This document shows, piece after piece, positions 24,353 through 33,988 of a stretch of 64,000 bases of DNA. The stretch is from NCBI RefSeq assembly GCF_902706295.1, contig NZ_CACSJJ010000013.1, forward strand, positions 90,139-154,138. Direction: 5' to 3'. The position numbers were made by a program, and so were the translations under genes. The notes below the pieces were generated by a model, which worked only from the letters and a program-made list of their open reading frames with translations, did no database searches and was not told where the DNA came from. The DNA is from Arthrobacter sp. 18067. GTDB lineage: Bacteria > Actinomycetota > Actinomycetes > Actinomycetales > Micrococcaceae. Each line of letters starts with the position of its first letter. Position 1 is the stretch's first letter.

Positions 24353-27295
24353 TCAGCCCTTCGGCGTCACCTGCAGCCGGTCAAACGAGACCTGGGCGCC
24401 ATCCTTGTCCAGGACCACCACGTCGTCCCGCCCGTTCTTGACGTCCGAGGGGAGGATGAATTCCACGGTGTTGTCCGTGGTGGGGAAGATCCACCCCAGA
24501 CGATAGCTGTTTTTGTTCAGGTACACGTAGTACCAGTCCCCGTATTCCAGGTCTTTCAGCACCACCTTCTGCCCCGTGCGGTACTTGTCCGCGGTTCCCA
24601 GGTCAGTAGGCGGCGTGCCCAGGTTCTGGCGGGTCACGGTGGGCTCAGCCACCGGTTTCAACGGCTGCACGGCCAGCACCAGCGAATCACCTTCGGCAGC
24701 AGCGGCAACTTCACGGGAACCGTTTCGCGCTTTTGCCTCAAAGGAAACGGCACCGAGCGTTCCGGCAGCGATGTCTGCTGCCGTCAGCACATGCCCGCGC
24801 GTAGCGGTCACCGTGGAGCCAGCGGCGAGCGCAGCCGCCGAGATGCCGGCGTCGGGTGCTTCCAAACCGGTCACGGCGACATTGCCGGCGTTGCCCACCG
24901 TGTAGGTGTAGGTGACGGGATCACCGGCACTGGCGAACCGGTCGCCGTCGGCGTCTTCCCACGCTGCCGAGACGGTGGCCTCAAGCTTGGGCTCACGAAC
25001 CTTAAGATCTACTTCGCTGCCATCCACCGTGAAGGTTTTGGTGCTTTGGCCTGCCGAACTGACTTCCCAGGTAGTTATCGGAATGAAGAATCCCTGCCCA
25101 GCTTCTTCAGCGGTCACGGTGTGGCGTGGCGTGGCGCATTGGTAGCTCTGCCCGGCCGGCAGCACACCGTAGCGGCAGTTGCCTGGCCCTTCCGGAAGGA
25201 ACGGGCTGAACTTGCCGGCAGTCGGGACTACCTTCTCAACCAGCGGACTGGTGTTCTTCACCGAGAACGTATAGGGAACCAAGTCACCTGCAGCGTACGG
25301 CTGGGTTGCCAGGTCACGCCCGACGTCGGCACGCGTCCCGCTGATGTCAGCCGTCAGCAGTCCGTCGCGCAAAGCGACGGCAGCGCCGGTGAACGGGACG
25401 GTCTTGGTGAGGGACGGCGTCGAACTTGCGGTGATGCTGAAGCTGGCCTCCGGCACGAAGTAGCCCCGCTCAATGTCGGCAGCGGTGATGACGTGCTTGG
25501 CGGTGGTGCAGTTGTAGCTGGCACCCGCGGCCAGGTTGTTGTAGCGGCAGTTAGGGGCCGACGGCGGCAGGAAACCGGAGTCGAAAGTCCCGGAAACCGG
25601 CACTGAGTTGGCCGCGACGTTGGCCGTGCTCTTGACGTTGAGCGAGTAGCTGAGGACCTCTCCTACCTGGTACGGGCTGGCGGGAACATCGCGCGTCGGC
25701 GCCGTTCCCGTGATGGTCAGGCCTACCTGCGGGGCCACCGGCACCGTGGCCGTGAACGTGAACTGCGAAACCCGGCCATCCGCCGTCGTAAATGCAGCGT
25801 TCAGGTTCTGCGGTCCGCTGGCGTTCGCGGGTGCGGTCAGTGCGACGTTGACGGTTGCCGAGGCTCCGGGGGCGACGTCAGGCACCGGCACCGTGGTGGC
25901 TGACCAGCCAGTGGGTGTGTAGACGGTGGCCGCGGCGCCGGACAAGGTGGCGGCTTCCTGGTTGGTGACGGTCACGGGCACCTGCTGGGTTGCCCCCGGC
26001 GCGGTGGTGACGGCCGGGACGGAGAGCGGGGCGCAGGCGTAGTTCAGCCAAGCGTCATCGAACTTCGCGAATGGCATGTTGTCCGTGTAATTGCCCTCGT
26101 AGAGCACGCCGAACTTGCCGTCCTCGAGGCGGCTCACCGTGGAGTAGGCGGAGAAACCGGACCGGATGGTGCGGACGCCCGGCCAGGTTGCACCGTCGTC
26201 GCAACTGACGCGGGCGGAGACGTTTTCGCGGCCGGTCTTGGAGTTGGCGTTGGTGAAAATGAGCTTCCTGGCATCAACCGAACCCTGCGCCGCGTTCGGG
26301 AACATGCGTGCAATGGCGCCGTTGTTGGCGGGATCCGGGAGTTCGGTGTCCTGCGTAACGGGACCATAAGTGGCCCCGCCGTCCGTCGATATGGCCACCT
26401 TGCGGTAGCCCTGGTTGGCGTTGTCCCGTGAATTCAGGAGCACGCGGCCGTCGGAGAGTTCCACGGTCTTGTTCTCGTCCATACGGTCACCGACGTTGGC
26501 GCCCTTATGCCAGGTGGCGCCATGGTCATCGGAGTAGACGCTGTAGGCCTGGATCTTGTTGGTGCCGTCCGCCTGGCGGATGTCCCCGGCGTACTGCTGG
26601 ATCAGGCGGCCCTTGTACTGGCCGTACTTCAGCTGAATGCCCTCACCGGAGGACGCGAAGTTGGACCGGACATCGCCCGCTGCGGGGCTGGTCTTGCTGG
26701 TTCCAGGCTTGGTCACACTGGTGATGAGCCGCGGCTGGCTCCAGGTGACCCCACCATCGGAGGACTCGATGACTGCCGAGGAAATCACGGTCCGGTCGGC
26801 GTCATTGTTGCCGAACTGGCTGCCACCGAAGCCCTGGTCCTTGGAGTACACGAAGAAAGCGAAGACCTTGCCCGTTTCAGAGTCGTAAATGTAGGAGGGA
26901 TCGCTGTAGCCGTACTTGGGACCACTGGCATCGCCCACATGCCCGGCTGCGATGACCGTCACCGGCCCCCACGTACGGCCGCCATCGGTGCTGCGGCGCT
27001 GCACGATCGAGTTCGGATTGGGAGCGTCCGCGGCTGAATCCGGACGCCCATCCCAGGCCGCGAGCACCACGTTGTTGCCCAGATACGTCAAGGCGGGGAT
27101 CCGATAGAAGAAGTTGGCGCCCGTACGGTCGGCACCGATGTTGGCCTCAGTGAAGGTGCCGGGAGCTGCCGTGGGGTTGCTTGGTGGGATCGGGGCGGCG
27201 ATGGCCGGGAGACCGAGGCCGGCCAGGAGGCCCAGGCTCAGTGCGCCGGCGGCAGCGATACGGGCGAGCGATGGTGCAGGGGGTATGGATTTCAA
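24353..27295 (-). CDS. Secreted sialidase (exo-alpha-sialidase, GH33) with extra beta-sandwich domains
   Basis: The 980-residue enzyme has a signal peptide (hydrophobic stretch then PAIAAPIP). The six-bladed propeller has YRIPAL (Arg65 of the arginine triad) and Asp boxes STDGGRTW (102-109), SSDGGVTW, SDDHGATW and STDGGATY. An ENKTVELSDGRVLLNSRD segment supplies the catalytic Glu and second Arg. After about residue 440 come an NPCBM-associated NEW3-type domain and two or three DUF11-like beta repeats with CRYNNL/CRYGVL motifs. It releases sialic acid from glycoconjugates outside the cell. The start is a TTG at 27295, preceded by AAAGGA at eight bases; no ATG is better placed. Confidence 0.88.
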   Translation of the reverse strand: MKSIPPAPSLARIAAAGALSLGLLAGLGLPAIAAPIPPSNPTAAPGTFTEANIGADRTGANFFYRIPALTYLGNNVVLAAWDGRPDSAADAPNPNSIVQRRSTDGGRTWGPVTVIAAGHVGDASGPKYGYSDPSYIYDSETGKVFAFFVYSKDQGFGGSQFGNNDADRTVISSAVIESSDGGVTWSQPRLITSVTKPGTSKTSPAAGDVRSNFASSGEGIQLKYGQYKGRLIQQYAGDIRQADGTNKIQAYSVYSDDHGATWHKGANVGDRMDENKTVELSDGRVLLNSRDNANQGYRKVAISTDGGATYGPVTQDTELPDPANNGAIARMFPNAAQGSVDARKLIFTNANSKTGRENVSARVSCDDGATWPGVRTIRSGFSAYSTVSRLEDGKFGVLYEGNYTDNMPFAKFDDAWLNYACAPLSVPAVTTAPGATQQVPVTVTNQEAATLSGAAATVYTPTGWSATTVPVPDVAPGASATVNVALTAPANASGPQNLNAAFTTADGRVSQFTFTATVPVAPQVGLTITGTAPTRDVPASPYQVGEVLSYSLNVKSTANVAANSVPVSGTFDSGFLPPSAPNCRYNNLAAGASYNCTTAKHVITAADIERGYFVPEASFSITASSTPSLTKTVPFTGAAVALRDGLLTADISGTRADVGRDLATQPYAAGDLVPYTFSVKNTSPLVEKVVPTAGKFSPFLPEGPGNCRYGVLPAGQSYQCATPRHTVTAEEAGQGFFIPITTWEVSSAGQSTKTFTVDGSEVDLKVREPKLEATVSAAWEDADGDRFASAGDPVTYTYTVGNAGNVAVTGLEAPDAGISAAALAAGSTVTATRGHVLTAADIAAGTLGAVSFEAKARNGSREVAAAAEGDSLVLAVQPLKPVAEPTVTRQNLGTPPTDLGTADKYRTGQKVVLKDLEYGDWYYVYLNKNSYRLGWIFPTTDNTVEFILPSDVKNGRDDVVVLDKDGAQVSFDRLQVTPKG

Positions 27296-27476
27296 ATCCA
27301 GTGTCCTTTCGAATCGTCACGATGGGCGTTCGTGTTACGTGCTACGTCGAACGTCCTACAACCATAGAGTGCTCGGCGTCACATTGCTAGGGATGAAGCT
27401 GGGGAAGCCCTCCGATGCGGCAAAGATGTAGCCTCGAGAGCGAACCGCCCACCTCTTTTGAACCCCTGGAGTCGCC

Positions 27477-28424
27477 GTGAAAATCCTCGTCCCGGACACC
27501 ATCGAACTGGACCTCGCCGAACTTGCCGCTTCAGGGGACGGCATCGTCACTTACGCGGTGGACCAGCCCATCCCCAGCGAGCACCGCGATGCCGAGGTAC
27601 TGGTCGCTTGGCGGAACACGTCAGGCAATCTGTCCGACGCCGCCAAGGAGTTGCCGAGGCTCCGACTGGTGCAGACACTCGCAGCCGGACCGGACTCCGT
27701 GCTCGCTGCCGGCTTCGCGGGAAACGTGGCCATCACCTCCGGCCGCTCACTCCATGACGGCCCCGTCGCCGAACACGCACTGGCGCTGGTACTGGCGGCC
27801 ATCCGCCGGCTGGACGTCCTGCTGGAATCCCAAAAAGCAGCCACGTGGAACAAGCCCTACAACGAGGCACAGTCCAGCCCGGCAACCGAACAGCTCTACA
27901 CGCTCGACGGCGCCAAGGTCACCATTTGGGGCTTTGGTTCCATCGCGGGGCGGCTCGCTCCCCTGCTGGCCGCTTTGGGGGCGAGTGTCACCGGCGTGGC
28001 CAACTCAAAGGGTGAGCGCTACGGGTTCCCCGTGGTTTCAACAGACCAACTACCCGAGGTTCTGGGCACCACCGACGTCCTGATTTCGATCCTGCCCGCC
28101 ACGGACGAAACCGCAGATGCCCTGAACGGGGACATCCTGCGCGAACTCCCGGCCAGCGCAGTCTTTGTCAACGTGGGCCGCGGCGCCACGGTTGACGAAG
28201 ACGCCCTCCTTGCGGCCTTGCAGGAAGGTCGACTGCGGGCCGCGGCCCTCGACGTCACCAAGGTTGAGCCACTGCCCGCCGATTCGAAGCTGTGGGCGGC
28301 CCCGAACCTCATCATCACGCCCCACGTGGCAGGCAACCGCCCCAAAGGGTCAGCGCCCCTGGTCACGGAAAACGTCACCGCGCTCAAGGACGGCAAGCCA
28401 CTGACAAACCAGGTGGCCGGCTAG
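27477..28424 (+). CDS. D-isomer-specific 2-hydroxyacid dehydrogenase family protein
   Basis: The 315-residue oxidoreductase shows the family order. The NAD-binding half has VTIWGFGSIAGRLAPLL (about 142-158) and AVFVNVGRGATVDEDALL (about 228-245, the Arg/Glu-bearing motif). The active-site His is in ITPHVAGN (about 283-290). It probably reduces a 2-keto acid with NAD(P)H, but the substrate is not evident. It lacks the C-terminal ACT domain of SerA. GTG start after CTGGAG. It stands alone, divergent from the sialidase gene. Confidence 0.8.
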   Translation: MKILVPDTIELDLAELAASGDGIVTYAVDQPIPSEHRDAEVLVAWRNTSGNLSDAAKELPRLRLVQTLAAGPDSVLAAGFAGNVAITSGRSLHDGPVAEHALALVLAAIRRLDVLLESQKAATWNKPYNEAQSSPATEQLYTLDGAKVTIWGFGSIAGRLAPLLAALGASVTGVANSKGERYGFPVVSTDQLPEVLGTTDVLISILPATDETADALNGDILRELPASAVFVNVGRGATVDEDALLAALQEGRLRAAALDVTKVEPLPADSKLWAAPNLIITPHVAGNRPKGSAPLVTENVTALKDGKPLTNQVAG

Positions 28425-28481
28425 CCAACTTGCTCATTGGCATGGTGATTTCCTTGGGGAAAACAGCTTGCACGAAAATAG

Positions 28482-28493
28482 TAAGCATGCTTA
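28482..28493. promoter_or_regulatory. TAAGCATGCTTA palindrome upstream of manganese catalase
   Basis: A perfect 12-bp palindrome followed by TGTTATGG, 73 bp upstream of the catalase start. The core AGCATGCT also occurs twice in the inverted repeat before the LapA-like gene (17589-17624), where AGCATGCTTATTATG is read on the minus strand. It may be a shared promoter or operator element. Confidence 0.45.
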
Positions 28494-28565
28494 TGTTATG
28501 GAGTCCGGGGTGGCCAGCAGAGGGTTTCCATCCCACGCGCAGCATGAGACATCGTGAGGAAACGC

Positions 28566-29534
28566 ATGTACCTGCACACCCAGCTTCTCATCAATGAAAT
28601 CGCCGCCGACGAGCCAGATCCAGCAGCCGCAAATGCCCTCCAGGAAGGCCTGGGCGGCCAATTCGGCGAGATGCGCACCATGATGCAGTACCTGTTCCAG
28701 AGCATGAATTTCCGGGGTGACGCTGCCTCGAAACCCTACAAGGACCTCCTGCAGGGCATTGGTACAGAAGAAATCAGCCACGTGGAGCTCATCGGGACAA
28801 CCATCTCCCAGCTCCTGGACGGTTCACCCCGCTACCAGGGCAAGAAGGCCGATCCGGTGGACCAGCCGGGCGCTGGCGGAGCTACTCCCCTGAAGATCGC
28901 GCTGGACACCAGCAACATCCACCACTACCTGGTGGGTGCCCAAGGCGCGTTGCCGGTGGACGCCGCAGGCAATCCGTGGAGCGGCTCCTACGTCTACAAC
29001 AGCGGCAACCTAGTGCTGGACTTGCTGTACAACCTGATGCTGGAGTCCACAGGCCGGCTCCAGAAGTGCCGTATCTACGAAATGACGGACAACAAGACAG
29101 CGCGCTCCACCATTGCCTACCTGATCGTCCGCGACCAAGCCCACGAGAACGCCTATGCCAAGGCCCTGGAGAGCCTGGGCGTCAACTGGGGCAAGGTCCT
29201 TCCGATTCCCAAGACCAACGCCGAGCAGTTCCCGGAGGTGAAGAAACTGCTGGACAAGGGCCTGCAAAGCATCCAGTACACCTTCAGTGCCGACAACCTC
29301 AGCGAGGCCGGCAAACTCTACCGCGGCGCGTCACCATCCAATGACGGGACGGAGCTCAGCACTGACGTCATGCCGGACGGGTTCCCCATCACCATCTCCC
29401 CTGAACGCAAGGAAGAGTTCGCGCCGGGTCTTGATCCTGAACTGATGGCCCTCATCCAGGCCACAGCGGAACAGGAACTCAAGGACGCGGACAGCCCCAA
29501 GGAATCAAAGCCCAAGGCGGCCAGGAAGAAGTAG
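28566..29534 (+). CDS. Manganese (non-haem) catalase
   Basis: The 322-residue protein has the ferritin-like dimanganese fold. Ligand Glu35 is in GGQFGEM, Glu68/Glu69 and His72 in GTEEISHVE, and a second His/Glu pair in DQAHENAYAKAL. It breaks down hydrogen peroxide in the cytoplasm. I chose the ATG at 28566 over the GTG at 28554 because GAGGA ends five bases before it. The C-terminal tail is Lys/Ala-rich and probably disordered. An AGCATGCT palindrome upstream may control it, and a strong terminator follows. Confidence 0.9.
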   Translation: MYLHTQLLINEIAADEPDPAAANALQEGLGGQFGEMRTMMQYLFQSMNFRGDAASKPYKDLLQGIGTEEISHVELIGTTISQLLDGSPRYQGKKADPVDQPGAGGATPLKIALDTSNIHHYLVGAQGALPVDAAGNPWSGSYVYNSGNLVLDLLYNLMLESTGRLQKCRIYEMTDNKTARSTIAYLIVRDQAHENAYAKALESLGVNWGKVLPIPKTNAEQFPEVKKLLDKGLQSIQYTFSADNLSEAGKLYRGASPSNDGTELSTDVMPDGFPITISPERKEEFAPGLDPELMALIQATAEQELKDADSPKESKPKAARKK

Positions 29535-29540
29535 CAACAC

Positions 29541-29590
29541 CCGCGAAAAGCGGGCCTGTCCTCCAGGGAGGGCAGGCCCGCTTTTCGCGG
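29541..29590. terminator. Bidirectional terminator between catalase and DUF1540 genes
   Basis: A 24-bp stem with one G-U pair (29541-29564 with 29567-29590) contains AAAAG near its base and CTTTT on the other arm, giving U-runs in both directions. It lies between convergent genes. Confidence 0.85.
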
Positions 29591-29594
29591 AATA

Positions 29595-29885
29595 TCAGGC
29601 GTGCTCGTACGTCAGGCAGTCGGCGGCTTCGCGGCCCGGACCAACCTTGACGTCGTGTGCCTCGCACATGAGGTTGTTGTTGTGGACGCACTCCGAGCGC
29701 TGGCAGGCGCCCACGTGGGCGAGGACCTTGGGAAGTCCACCCATGGCATTCGTGTCGATGAACGTAGCGCACGATGCGTGATCCGTGGTTCCGCCAATGG
29801 TGATTCCGAAGGCCGTGCAGCCATTGTGGTTGAATCCGCAAGTGCCAACGCTACAGGCGGATACTTCGGCAACGTGTTCGGTCAT
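29595..29885 (-). CDS. DUF1540 cysteine-rich protein
   Basis: The 96-residue protein is rich in Cys (eight). The pattern VSACSVGTCGFNHNGCTA opens the protein and a second set, CQRSECVHNNNLMC, follows near residues 61-74. This is the DUF1540 pattern, thought to bind metal. The start at 29885 has AGGAGG six bases upstream. Its location beside manganese catalase suggests, but does not prove, a role in metal or oxidative stress. Confidence 0.8.
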   Translation of the reverse strand: MTEHVAEVSACSVGTCGFNHNGCTAFGITIGGTTDHASCATFIDTNAMGGLPKVLAHVGACQRSECVHNNNLMCEAHDVKVGPGREAADCLTYEHA

Positions 29886-30046
29886 TGTTCCTCCTGGTTT
29901 GGATCCTGAATAGTACTGGGGCTGAACCCCGCGTGTACTCCCAAAACTACGCCGGAATCGCGCCGTTTAACCCCTTTGAATAGCGCATTTGTATGTGCCC
30001 TAATCCGCGCCATTCCGCCGAAATACGGCGGTTTGGAAGTTAGGTA

Positions 30047-30232
30047 TTACTTACTTGGCCTGCGCAACGCGTCGCTGATCCGGGCCCGCGTTTCCGCATC
30101 CAGCGGAGCGGTCACCCGGTTCTCGCGAGCAGCCCGGTCCGCCATGATCTTCTGGACGACCATACGGCCCAAACCAGCAAAAACTGCCGCGGCCACAACG
30201 CCCAGCACCATCGATTTCGGTTTCTCAGCCAT
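30047..30232 (-). CDS. Small predicted membrane protein
   Basis: The 61-residue protein has one hydrophobic segment (MVLGVVAAAVFAGLG, residues 8-22) followed by a charged tail with many Arg. AGGA lies seven bases before the ATG. I do not recognise the family. The reading frame is short but codon use looks like that of real genes here. The 161-bp gap to the DUF1540 start holds a small CCGCC/GGCGG hairpin near 30016-30033. Confidence 0.5.
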   Translation of the reverse strand: MAEKPKSMVLGVVAAAVFAGLGRMVVQKIMADRAARENRVTAPLDAETRARISDALRRPSK

Positions 30233-30562
30233 GCCGCAATCCTAGTGACGCCCGACACGCGCGGCCAGTGCCGCCGTCGGCCGTTCCCCAGCACCTCACG
30301 CCGGGGCTCCATCTGGTCCAATTTCCCCCGCCGCGGCGGGGTGTCCTCGCGCAATCCGGCTGAATAGGGTATGGGCGCCACTCCCGGTAGAATGGGTGTG
30401 CAAGCTCGCGGAGCGCCCCCCATGCCGTTCAAACATTGCAGTTCACCACCGTGTTTAACCCTGTGTTCAAGACGCTGTTTGAATGCGGCTGAATGGCGTG
30501 AGACGGCACCTCCGCGGCAGCCTTATTTAAGGTTCACCCAACTCACGCACAGGAGTTACCGG
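30233..30562 (+). promoter_or_regulatory. purSQL upstream region, no gene seen
   Basis: The 330 bases between the small membrane gene and purS hold no convincing gene; the open frames crossing it lack ribosome sites and family resemblance. The region must carry the purSQL promoter. I could not pick out a purine riboswitch or a clear operator. Confidence 0.4.
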
Positions 30563-30814
30563 ATGCCCCGGATCGTCGTTGACGTCATGCCCAAGCCCGA
30601 GATTCTGGACCCCCAGGGGAAGGCCATCGTGGGTGCATTGCCCCGCCTCGGCTTCAACAGCTTCAGCGCAGTCCGCCAAGGCAAGCGTTTTGAACTCACC
30701 GTCGACGGCGAGGTGACCGACGCTATCCTGGCCCAGGCCCGCGAAGCTGCCGAGACCCTCCTGTCCAACCCGGTGATCGAGGATGTTGTCAACGTCGAGG
30801 TCGTCGAGGCCTGA
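30563..30814 (+). CDS. purS: Phosphoribosylformylglycinamidine synthase subunit PurS
   Basis: PurS is the small scaffold that joins PurQ and PurL in the FGAM synthase complex. It has 83 residues, beginning [19 protein letters not shown] and including RQGKRFEL, as in the family. The ATG at 30563 follows CAGGAG. The open frame extends upstream without support. purQ starts two bases after its stop codon, giving a tight purSQL operon. Confidence 0.93.
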   Translation: MPRIVVDVMPKPEILDPQGKAIVGALPRLGFNSFSAVRQGKRFELTVDGEVTDAILAQAREAAETLLSNPVIEDVVNVEVVEA

Positions 30815-30815
30815 T

Positions 30816-31598
30816 ATGACGTCGATCCCCCTGATTGGCGAGGCAGTCGCCGTCGCCGCCGAGCCCCGCTTGGCCGGTGCCAAGATCGGCGTCGTGACCT
30901 TCCCCGGCACCCTTGATGACCGCGACGCCGCCCGTGCAGTGCGGCTTGCAGGCGCCACGGCGGTGCCGCTCTGGCACGCCGACAGCGAACTCGGCGATGT
31001 TGACGCAGTCATCATCCCCGGCGGCTTCTCCTACGGTGACTACCTCCGCGCAGGCGCCATTTCCCGGTTCGCTCCGTTGATGTCCAAGATCATCGACGCT
31101 GCCAACTCCGAAGCAAAGCTCCCCGTGCTGGGTATTTGCAATGGTTTCCAGATCCTGACCGAGTCGCACCTGCTGCCCGGGTCCATGATCAAGAACGACC
31201 ACCTGAAGTTCATCTGCCGCGACCAGACGCTGCGCGTGGAGAACGCCAACACCGCCTGGACCGTGGACTACACAGACGGCCAGGAAATCATTGTGCCGTT
31301 GAAGAACCAGGACGGCCAGTACATCGCCGACGAGAAGACGCTGGATGCCCTTGAGGCTGAGGGCCGCGTGGTGTTCCGCTACGTGGGCTTCAACCCGAAC
31401 GGCTCCCGCCGCGACATCGCCGGCATCTCCAACGCAGCCGGCAACGTAGTGGGCCTCATGCCGCACCCCGAGCACGCTGTGGAGGCCGGCTTCGGTCCTG
31501 AGGCTGGTTTGTCCGGCTCCGCCGGCGAGCCCCGCGACACCGACGGCCTCGGTTTCTTCACCTCCGTTTTGACCAAGATTGTGGGAGGCGACAAGTGA
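30816..31598 (+). CDS. purQ: Phosphoribosylformylglycinamidine synthase, glutaminase subunit PurQ
   Basis: A class I glutamine amidotransferase that supplies ammonia to PurL. The 260-residue product has [27 protein letters not shown], the nucleophile Cys in LGICNGFQ and the catalytic His/Glu in MPHPEH. It is somewhat longer than the usual 225 residues through about 15 extra N-terminal residues and a Gly-rich insert near the C-terminus. Its stop overlaps the GTG of purL by four bases. Confidence 0.93.
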   Translation: MTSIPLIGEAVAVAAEPRLAGAKIGVVTFPGTLDDRDAARAVRLAGATAVPLWHADSELGDVDAVIIPGGFSYGDYLRAGAISRFAPLMSKIIDAANSEAKLPVLGICNGFQILTESHLLPGSMIKNDHLKFICRDQTLRVENANTAWTVDYTDGQEIIVPLKNQDGQYIADEKTLDALEAEGRVVFRYVGFNPNGSRRDIAGISNAAGNVVGLMPHPEHAVEAGFGPEAGLSGSAGEPRDTDGLGFFTSVLTKIVGGDK

Positions 31599-33904
31599 CC
31601 ACGGAAACCACCAAGAAGTTCAACATCGATACCGTTGAGCACGCTGCCAAGACCCCGGACACGGAACTCCCGTGGGCCGAGCTGGGCCTGAAGCAGAACG
31701 AGTTCGACGAGATCGTCAAGGTCCTTGGCCGCCGCCCCACCGGCGCCGAGCTGGCCATGTACTCCGTCATGTGGAGCGAGCACTGCTCCTACAAGTCCTC
31801 CAAGAACCACCTCCGCCAGTTCGGCGAGAAGGTCACCGAGGAAATGAAGAAGGACATGCTGGTGGGCATCGGCGAGAACGCCGGCGTCACCAACCTGGGC
31901 GACGGCTGGGCCGTGACCTTCAAGATCGAGTCCCACAACTCGCCGTCGTTCGTTGAGCCGTACCAGGGTGCCGCTACCGGCATCGGCGGCATTGTCCGCG
32001 ACATCATTTCCATGGGCGCCCGCCCGGTGGCCGTGATGGACCCGTTGCGCTTCGGTGCGATCGACCACCCGGACACCGCCCGCGTCATGCACGGTGCCGT
32101 TGCCGGCATCGGTGGCTACGGCAACTGCCTCGGCCTGCCGAACATCGGCGGCGAAATGGTCTTCGACTCCGTCTACCAGGGCAACCCGCTGGTGAACGCA
32201 CTGGCCGTGGGCGTCATGCGCCACGAGGACATCCGCCTGGCCAACGCCTCCGGCAAGGGCAACAAGGTTGTCCTGTTCGGTGCCCGCACGGGTGGCGACG
32301 GCATCGGCGGCGCTTCGGTGCTGGCCTCGGAGTCCTTCGATGACACCAAGCCCTCCAAGCGTCCGGCCGTCCAGGTGGGTGACCCCTTCGCTGAGAAGGT
32401 CCTCATCGAGTGCTGCCTGGAGCTCTTCAAGGGCTCCCTGGTTGAAGGCATCCAGGACCTCGGCGCTGCAGGTATTTCCTGTGCCACGTCCGAGCTCGCT
32501 TCCAATGGCGACGGCGGCATGCAGGTGGAGCTGACCTCCGTCCTGCTGCGCGACCCCACGCTGACTCCGGGCGAAATCCTCATGTCCGAGTCGCAGGAAC
32601 GCATGATGGCTGTCGTGACCCCGGAGAACATCGCCGCGTTCGAAGCCGTGATGGACAAGTGGGCCGTGGAGTACTCCTGGCTGGGTGAGGTTACCGACAC
32701 CGGTCGCCTCATCATCACCTGGGAAGGCGACGTAATCGTCGACGTCGATCCCCGCACCGTAGCGCACGACGGACCGGTCTACGACCGTCCGTTCGCCCGC
32801 CCGGAGTGGCAGGACTCGGTGCAGGCGAACACCTTCACCGGTTCCGTCGAGGACGCCGGCCGTCCTTCGGCTCCTTCCGAACTGGCCGCGGCCGTCACCG
32901 AGCTCGTGGCATCGCCGAACATGTGCAGCAAGGCCTGGATCACCAACCAGTACGACCGCTACGTTGGCGGCAACACTGCCATGGCCTTCCCGGACGACTC
33001 CGGCGTGGTCCGCGTTGACGAGGAAACCGGCCTGGGCGTTGCCCTGGCCACCGACGCCAACGGCCGCTACACCTACCTCGAGCCGTACCAGGGTGCACAG
33101 CTTGCCTTGGCCGAGGCCTACCGCAACGTCGCCACGTCCGGCGCTGTTCCGATGGCCGTCAGCGACTGCCTGAACTTCGGTTCCCCCGAGGACCCGGACG
33201 TCATGTGGCAGCTGGCAGAAGCCATCCGTGGCCTCTCCGACGCCTGCATGGAACTCGGCATCCCGGTCACGGGCGGCAACGTGTCCCTGTACAACCAGAC
33301 CGGCACCACGCCCATCCACCCCTCCCCTGTGGTGGCGGTCCTGGGCAAGCTCGACGACGTCGCCCGCCGCACGCCGTCGGGCTGGCGCGAGGACGGCCAG
33401 GCCATCTACCTGCTGGGCACCACCGCAGCAGAGCTGGACGGTTCCGAATGGTCCAACCTCCGCGGACACCTCGGTGGCCTGCCGCCGAAGGTTGACCTCG
33501 CAGCAGAACGCGCATTGGGCGAAATCCTGATCAACGCGTCCCGCGACGGCATGGTTGACGGAGCACACGACCTCTCCGAGGGTGGCCTTGCGGCCGCTTT
33601 GGTTGAGTCCTCGCTGCGCTACGGCGTCGGCGCCCGCATCGCCCTTGAGGAACTCATGGAGCGCGACGGCGTGGACCTGTTCACGGCACTCTTCTCCGAG
33701 TCACAGGCGCGTGCGATCGTGTCCGTTCCCCGCTCCGAGGAAGTCCGCTTCAAGGACATGTGCACCGCCCGCGGCTTCGCCCACCTCCGGATCGGCGTTG
33801 TTGACGCTGCCGGTGGAAAGCTGGAGATCAACGGCGTGGACGAGCTCTCACTGGACGCTCTGCGCGAAGCGCACGAAGCAACCCTGCCGAAGTACTTCGG
33901 CTGA
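31595..33904 (+). CDS. purL: Phosphoribosylformylglycinamidine synthase, large subunit PurL
   Basis: This is the ATP-dependent FGAM synthase of the small (PurSQL) type, 769 residues. It shows [12 protein letters not shown] near residue 53, [18 protein letters not shown] (the Mg/ATP region, about 111-128), [12 protein letters not shown], a second half with [15 protein letters not shown], and [14 protein letters not shown] near the end. GTG start overlapping purQ. It catalyses the fourth step of IMP synthesis in the cytoplasm. A dispersed palindrome follows 13 bp downstream. Confidence 0.95.
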   Translation: MTTETTKKFNIDTVEHAAKTPDTELPWAELGLKQNEFDEIVKVLGRRPTGAELAMYSVMWSEHCSYKSSKNHLRQFGEKVTEEMKKDMLVGIGENAGVTNLGDGWAVTFKIESHNSPSFVEPYQGAATGIGGIVRDIISMGARPVAVMDPLRFGAIDHPDTARVMHGAVAGIGGYGNCLGLPNIGGEMVFDSVYQGNPLVNALAVGVMRHEDIRLANASGKGNKVVLFGARTGGDGIGGASVLASESFDDTKPSKRPAVQVGDPFAEKVLIECCLELFKGSLVEGIQDLGAAGISCATSELASNGDGGMQVELTSVLLRDPTLTPGEILMSESQERMMAVVTPENIAAFEAVMDKWAVEYSWLGEVTDTGRLIITWEGDVIVDVDPRTVAHDGPVYDRPFARPEWQDSVQANTFTGSVEDAGRPSAPSELAAAVTELVASPNMCSKAWITNQYDRYVGGNTAMAFPDDSGVVRVDEETGLGVALATDANGRYTYLEPYQGAQLALAEAYRNVATSGAVPMAVSDCLNFGSPEDPDVMWQLAEAIRGLSDACMELGIPVTGGNVSLYNQTGTTPIHPSPVVAVLGKLDDVARRTPSGWREDGQAIYLLGTTAAELDGSEWSNLRGHLGGLPPKVDLAAERALGEILINASRDGMVDGAHDLSEGGLAAALVESSLRYGVGARIALEELMERDGVDLFTALFSESQARAIVSVPRSEEVRFKDMCTARGFAHLRIGVVDAAGGKLEINGVDELSLDALREAHEATLPKYFG

Positions 33905-33917
33905 TCCTCCCCGTTTA

Positions 33918-33986
33918 AAGCAACGCGGGGTCACTTACAGCCCATAAATCCCTTCGGGATGGGCCTTAAGTGACCCCGCGTTGCTT
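33918..33986. repeat. Dispersed palindromic repeat, copy 2 (convergent-gene junction)
   Basis: Arms 33918-33944 and 33960-33986 pair over 27 bp with two mismatches, again containing GCAACGCGGGGTCACTTA. The loop forms a smaller ATCCC/GGGAT hairpin. It lies exactly between purL (ends 33904) and the convergent GGDEF-EAL gene (ends 33989). Confidence 0.85.
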
Positions 33987-33988
33987 GT

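Noticed and set aside
31379..33568. 729-codon minus-strand frame opposite purQ and purL
   Set aside because: It is antisense to conserved purine genes and has no family resemblance.
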